Source: Vibrio sp. CB1-14
Lineage (GTDB): Bacteria; Pseudomonadota; Gammaproteobacteria; Enterobacterales; Vibrionaceae
Assembly: GCF_040412085.2 (NCBI RefSeq)
Contig: NZ_CP115920.1
Span: 744,001 to 808,000 of the forward strand
Reading direction: 5' to 3'
DNA: 64,000 nucleotides
In this document: positions 56,209 to 64,000 of the stretch, piece by piece
Position numbering within the stretch: the stretch's first letter is position 1
Layout of the letters: every line of letters begins with the position of its first letter
Translations under genes and position numbers: made by a program
The notes under the pieces: generated by a model
The model's input: only the letters and a program-made list of their open reading frames with translations
Database searches by the model: none
What the model was told of the DNA's origin: nothing

Positions 56209-58782
56209 GTGCGCTTAGATCGATTTACTAGCAAATTCCAAGTCGCTATTTCTGATGCTCAGTCTCTAGCTCTAGGGCGAGACCATCAATATATTGAACC
56301 TGTCCATCTCATGGTTGCTTTGTTTAACCAAGAGGGAAGTTCTATTCGTCCATTGCTGACAATGTTGAACGTCGATGTGGTTCATTTACGTTCAAAACTG
56401 GCCGAGCTATTGGATAAGCTTCCAAAAGTGACAGGCGTAGGTGGTGACGTTCAGCTATCTAGTTCAATGGGTCAGCTCTTCAACCTATGTGATAAGGTGG
56501 CTCAAAAACGCCAAGATTCGTATATCTCATCTGAGATTTTCTTGCTTGCGGCTATCGAAGACAAAGGCGCATTAGGACAACTGCTTAAAGAGCAAGGTCT
56601 TACGGAAGCGAAAATCAACCAAGCCATTGAGCAGATTCGTGGCGGTCAAAAGGTTGATGACCCAAACGCAGAAGAAAAACGCCAAGCGCTAGAAAAGTTC
56701 ACTATTGATCTTACCGAACGTGCTGAGCAGGGCAAACTTGATCCGGTGATTGGTCGTGACGATGAGATCCGACGAACGATTCAAGTATTGCAGCGCCGTA
56801 CCAAAAATAACCCGGTCATTATTGGTGAGCCTGGTGTGGGTAAAACCGCCATTGTTGAAGGGTTAGCTCAGCGCATTATCAATAATGAAGTACCGGAAGG
56901 CTTACGTGGTCGCCGAGTTCTTTCCCTTGATATGGGCTCTTTGGTGGCTGGCGCTAAATATCGTGGTGAATTTGAAGAACGTTTGAAATCGGTACTCAAT
57001 GAGCTTGCCAAGGAAGAAGGCAACATCATTCTATTTATCGATGAACTGCACACCATGGTTGGGGCGGGTAAAGGCGAAGGTTCAATGGATGCTGGCAATA
57101 TGCTCAAACCAGCGCTTGCCCGAGGTGATCTGCATTGTGTTGGCGCGACTACTCTAGACGAATACCGTCAATATATAGAGAAAGATGCTGCACTTGAGAG
57201 ACGATTCCAAAAAGTGCTGGTAGATGAGCCAAGTGTTGAAGACACGGTGGCGATTCTTCGTGGATTGAAAGAACGTTACGAATTGCATCATCACGTGGAA
57301 ATCACGGACCCAGCGATTGTTGCGGCGGCCAGTCTTTCCCATCGTTACGTAACCGATAGACAGCTACCTGATAAGGCGATTGATCTTATTGACGAAGCCG
57401 CTTCAAGCATTCGTCTGCAAATTGATTCTAAGCCAGAGTCATTAGATAAGCTTGAGCGTAAAATCATCCAGCTTAAAATAGAGCAGCAAGCACTGAAAAA
57501 CGAGTCGGATGATGCAAGTAGTAAGCGTCTCTCTGCCTTAAATGAAGAGCTGCACACTAAAGAGCGTGACTATGCTGAGCTTGAAGAAGTATGGAATGCA
57601 GAAAAAGCGGCGCTTTCGGGTACGCAACATATTAAAGCTGAGTTAGAACAAGCAAGATTGGATATGGATGTGGCAAGACGTGCTGGTGATCTAAACCGTA
57701 TGTCTGAGCTTCAATATGGGCGTATCCCAGAGCTAGAGAAACAACTAGACCTAGCGACGCAAGCTGAGATGCAAGAGATGAGCCTGCTTCGTAACAAAGT
57801 GACAGACGCTGAAATTGCAGAAGTATTGTCGAAGCAAACCGGTATTCCTGTATCTAAGATGCTAGAAGCAGAAAAAGACAAACTGCTTCGTATGGAAGAG
57901 GTTCTACATAAACGCGTCATTGGTCAAGCGGAAGCGGTGGAAGTGGTTTCCGATGCGATTCGTCGTAGTCGTGCAGGCCTTGCCGACCCGAATAAGCCTA
58001 TTGGTTCGTTCTTATTCTTAGGTCCGACAGGTGTGGGTAAAACTGAGCTGTGTAAAACGCTCGCCAACTTTATGTTCGACAGTGAAGATGCCATGGTGCG
58101 TATCGACATGTCTGAGTTCATGGAGAAACATTCGGTGGCGCGCCTAGTCGGTGCTCCTCCTGGTTATGTTGGCTATGAAGAAGGTGGCTATTTAACGGAA
58201 GCGGTGAGACGTAAGCCATATTCGGTGATCTTACTTGATGAGGTAGAAAAAGCGCATCCAGATGTCTTTAATATTCTTCTACAAGTATTAGATGATGGTC
58301 GCCTTACCGATGGACAAGGTCGCACGGTGGATTTCAGAAACACTGTCGTCATCATGACGTCGAACTTAGGGTCGTCGAGAATCCAAGAGAATTTCCAAGT
58401 TCTCGATTATGAAGGCATTAAGCGAGAAGTGATGGATGTAGTGACGTCTCACTTTAGACCTGAGTTCTTAAACCGTGTGGATGAAAGTGTGGTATTCCAC
58501 CCACTAGGTCAGCAACACATTAAGTCGATTGCTAGCATTCAGCTTGAGCGTTTAGGTAAGCGCATGGAAGACAGTGGCTACTCGTTAGTCGTGGCAGATA
58601 CAGCTCTCGATTACATTGCGAAAGTGGGCTATGACCCGGTATACGGAGCTAGACCTCTAAAACGAGCGATTCAGCAAAGTATAGAGAACCCACTCGCTAA
58701 AGAGATACTAGCAGGTAAGGTGGATCCCACTAAACCGGTCAAACTTATCGTCAATAACGACAAAATTGCGGTTGGCCAATAG
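56209..58782 (+). CDS. clpB: ATP-dependent disaggregase ClpB
   Basis: ClpB is a hexameric AAA+ protein that, with DnaK, pulls proteins out of aggregates. The start is GTG with an AGGGGG site. The 857 residues (E. coli 857) show the ClpN domain (1-145), AAA-1 with GEPGVGKT (206-213), the coiled-coil middle domain (about 405-525), and AAA-2 with GPTGVGKT (near 605). A ClpP-loop is absent as expected. A heat-shock promoter lies upstream and a terminator at 58806-58833 downstream. Confidence 0.98.
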   Translation: MRLDRFTSKFQVAISDAQSLALGRDHQYIEPVHLMVALFNQEGSSIRPLLTMLNVDVVHLRSKLAELLDKLPKVTGVGGDVQLSSSMGQLFNLCDKVAQKRQDSYISSEIFLLAAIEDKGALGQLLKEQGLTEAKINQAIEQIRGGQKVDDPNAEEKRQALEKFTIDLTERAEQGKLDPVIGRDDEIRRTIQVLQRRTKNNPVIIGEPGVGKTAIVEGLAQRIINNEVPEGLRGRRVLSLDMGSLVAGAKYRGEFEERLKSVLNELAKEEGNIILFIDELHTMVGAGKGEGSMDAGNMLKPALARGDLHCVGATTLDEYRQYIEKDAALERRFQKVLVDEPSVEDTVAILRGLKERYELHHHVEITDPAIVAAASLSHRYVTDRQLPDKAIDLIDEAASSIRLQIDSKPESLDKLERKIIQLKIEQQALKNESDDASSKRLSALNEELHTKERDYAELEEVWNAEKAALSGTQHIKAELEQARLDMDVARRAGDLNRMSELQYGRIPELEKQLDLATQAEMQEMSLLRNKVTDAEIAEVLSKQTGIPVSKMLEAEKDKLLRMEEVLHKRVIGQAEAVEVVSDAIRRSRAGLADPNKPIGSFLFLGPTGVGKTELCKTLANFMFDSEDAMVRIDMSEFMEKHSVARLVGAPPGYVGYEEGGYLTEAVRRKPYSVILLDEVEKAHPDVFNILLQVLDDGRLTDGQGRTVDFRNTVVIMTSNLGSSRIQENFQVLDYEGIKREVMDVVTSHFRPEFLNRVDESVVFHPLGQQHIKSIASIQLERLGKRMEDSGYSLVVADTALDYIAKVGYDPVYGARPLKRAIQQSIENPLAKEILAGKVDPTKPVKLIVNNDKIAVGQ

Positions 58783-58805
58783 CTATTACTAGCGTTTTGG
58801 CAAAT

Positions 58806-58833
58806 AAAAGGGGAGGTCACTCCCCTTTTTTGT
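58806..58833 (+). terminator. intrinsic terminator of clpB
   Basis: The stem AAAAGGGGAG with CTCCCCTTTT and a 4-nt loop is followed by T residues, 23 bp after the clpB stop. Confidence 0.9.
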
Positions 58834-58904
58834 GTCTTTTTTGGGCGTTCTGATTCATTTGTGTGCGAATGGAAAGAAAAAGCGAATTTAGTGCAAATTA
58901 GCGC

Positions 58905-58932
58905 TTGCCAAGTGAATGGCGATCTCTATAAT
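58905..58932 (+). promoter_or_regulatory. rrn promoter P1
   Basis: The -35 TTGCCA (58905-58910), a 16-bp spacer and a perfect -10 TATAAT (58927-58932) are followed by a GC-rich discriminator GCCACCTCGC. The short spacer and discriminator are typical of growth-rate and ppGpp-controlled P1 promoters; an UP-like A/T region lies just upstream. Confidence 0.8.
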
Positions 58933-59030
58933 GCCACCTCGCTGACACGGGAACGGAGAGAGAAATCTCCAACGAGTCAGAAGGTCAAAAGCTTCTGAGG
59001 AAGCCAAGCAAAATAAGTTGAAAAAAGTGG

Positions 59031-59058
59031 TTGACACTAAAGCTTATCTCGCTAAAAT
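59031..59058 (+). promoter_or_regulatory. rrn promoter P2
   Basis: A consensus -35 TTGACA (59031-59036), a 16-bp spacer and -10 TAAAAT (59053-59058) lie about 126 bp downstream of P1, the usual P1-P2 layout. Confidence 0.8.
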
Positions 59059-59090
59059 GGCCGTCCGTTTTGAAGCAAGCTTCGAAACAA

Positions 59091-59102
59091 GCTCTTTAAC
59101 AA
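59091..59102 (+). promoter_or_regulatory. rrn boxA antitermination element (leader)
   Basis: GCTCTTTAACAA matches the boxA sequence that recruits NusB/NusE. A second copy, GTTCTTTAACAA, lies in the spacer at 61185-61196. Confidence 0.8.
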
Positions 59103-59306
59103 TATAAACCTATCAATCTGTGTGGGCACTCGTTGATGATAATCAAATTAGATACCTCGGTATCAAATTAGGTTTTCAATGAACTGAGTGACCAATCAAG
59201 TCGAAAGACTTGGCACAGTCAATTCATTATCGTTCTGTTGGAACGATAATAGCTTTAGATTACTTATGTAGTTTAAAGTCAGTATTCATTGAGCCGACAA
59301 AATCTT

Positions 59307-60856
<1,550 letters not shown>

Positions 60857-60923
60857 TACGAATAGATTATTGCGATGAGTGTTCACACAGATTGATTAGG
60901 TTTATGAATTAAAGACGATGCTT

Positions 60924-61000
60924 GGGTCTGTAGCTCAGGTGGTTAGAGCGTTCGCCTGATAAGCGAGAGGTCGGTGGTTCAAGTCCACTCAGACCCACCA
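60924..61000 (+). tRNA. ileT: tRNA-Ile (GAT)
   Basis: A 77-nt cloverleaf with acceptor stem GGGTCTG/CAGACCC, TTCAAGT T loop and encoded CCA; the anticodon GAT is at 60958-60960. It is the usual first spacer tRNA of gammaproteobacterial rrn operons. Confidence 0.97.
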
Positions 61001-61041
61001 ATCTTCCTCCCAGATGATTGGCGATAAGCATCAACACTGAT

Positions 61042-61117
61042 GGGGCTATAGCTCAGCTGGGAGAGCGCCTGCCTTGCACGCAGGAGGTCTGCGGTTCGAT
61101 CCCGCATAGCTCCACCA
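61042..61117 (+). tRNA. alaT: tRNA-Ala (TGC)
   Basis: A 76-nt cloverleaf with acceptor stem GGGGCTA/TAGCTCC, T loop TTCGATC and encoded CCA; the anticodon TGC is at 61075-61077. Confidence 0.97.
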
Positions 61118-61429
61118 TCTTTAAGTGTTTTCTCTTTGAGAATATTTAAAAATGGTTTCTTTCTTTAACTAGAAAGCAAATCTCGTTCTTTAACAATTTG
61201 GAAAGCTGACGAATAACATTTGATTAATGTTATTCATTTAAAAGTTCTCAAATCCTAGATGATTTAGTCATTTAGGTACCAACACACATTCAAGTGTTCT
61301 TGGGAATAGCGAAAGCTATTCATATTTGAGTCCGGCAAAATCGAGTCTGCATCATGTATAAAAATTGCAGACAACTTTGGTTGTTTAACGACAATCTCGA
61401 GGTTTCTTTGAGACTCTTTGGGGTTGTAT
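61118..61429 (+). other. tRNA-Ala to 23S spacer
   Basis: The 312-bp spacer contains a boxA (61185-61196) and a hairpin AATAGC-GAAA-GCTATT (61305-61320) with a GNRA loop. The remainder presumably holds the 5' arm of the 23S processing stem. No gene is seen. Confidence 0.7.

Positions 61430-64000
<2,571 letters not shown>

Larger units (their letters stand above)
58783..59306. other. rRNA operon promoter and leader region
   Basis: The 524 bp between clpB and 16S hold the clpB terminator, an A/T-rich UP-like segment (58870-58900), two promoters, the boxA antitermination element and the 16S leader with self-complementary arms such as TATCGTTCTGTTGGAACGATA near 59228-59248. No ORF is seen. Confidence 0.7.

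Overview
The window is a stretch of the main chromosome of a gammaproteobacterium, almost certainly a Vibrio. The evidence is the Vibrio-type 16S rRNA gene at the right end, the V. cholerae-like gene neighbourhoods (mtnN-cbiB-btuF, two tandem glutamate synthases, murQ-anmK-nagZ beside a LytS/LytTR pair, raiA-pheL-pheA) and uniform base composition. The species cannot be fixed from the sequence alone. I see no insertion sequence, prophage, CRISPR array or plasmid gene: this is conserved core chromosome, and most of the interest lies in regulatory DNA.

Layout. 1-6233: a truncated LysR regulator, a ModF-type double ABC ATPase, a TRIC/YicG membrane protein, a cobalamin salvage pair (btuF, cbiB) behind mtnN, and a DUF1499 lipoprotein. 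6315-18633: two complete glutamate synthases in tandem (gltBD of the E. coli type and a second, divergent gltBD). 19159-25601: yhcC, arcB, a lipoprotein gene with a frameshifted start, arcA, a DUF3293 gene, rraA and a small outer-membrane barrel. 25865-30720: the thrLABC threonine operon with its attenuator. 30885-32264: two acetyltransferases. 32433-40442: CstA-type pyruvate transporter, DUF2799 lipoprotein, the cell-wall recycling genes murQ, anmK and nagZ, a REP cluster, and a BtsS/BtsR-like pyruvate-sensing two-component system. 40692-43968: aroF-tyrA and an M23 endopeptidase. 44117-49849: ettA, slt, trpR, yjjX and an OmpA-like lipoprotein. 49909-54291: pheA with pheL attenuator, raiA, mltF and bamD. 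54422-58782: rluD, pgeF and clpB. 58905-64000: an rRNA operon (16S, tRNA-Ile, tRNA-Ala, 23S cut by the window edge).

How the parts work together. Aromatic amino acid supply is controlled three ways in this one window: paired TyrR-type boxes before aroF-tyrA, Phe-codon attenuation before pheA, and the trpR repressor gene. Respiratory control is represented by both halves of the Arc system, with an FNR-type box upstream of arcA. The most notable regulatory structure is an array of six or seven direct repeats, spaced about 20-21 bp apart, between cstA and a divergent lipoprotein gene. The core repeats match the known E. coli BtsR operator, and the matching BtsS/BtsR pair lies 4 kb away. The sensor keeps the residues reported to bind pyruvate in E. 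coli BtsS. Other readable control sites are a near-perfect CRP site placed for class II activation of raiA, a sigma-32 promoter for clpB, and two strong rrn promoters.
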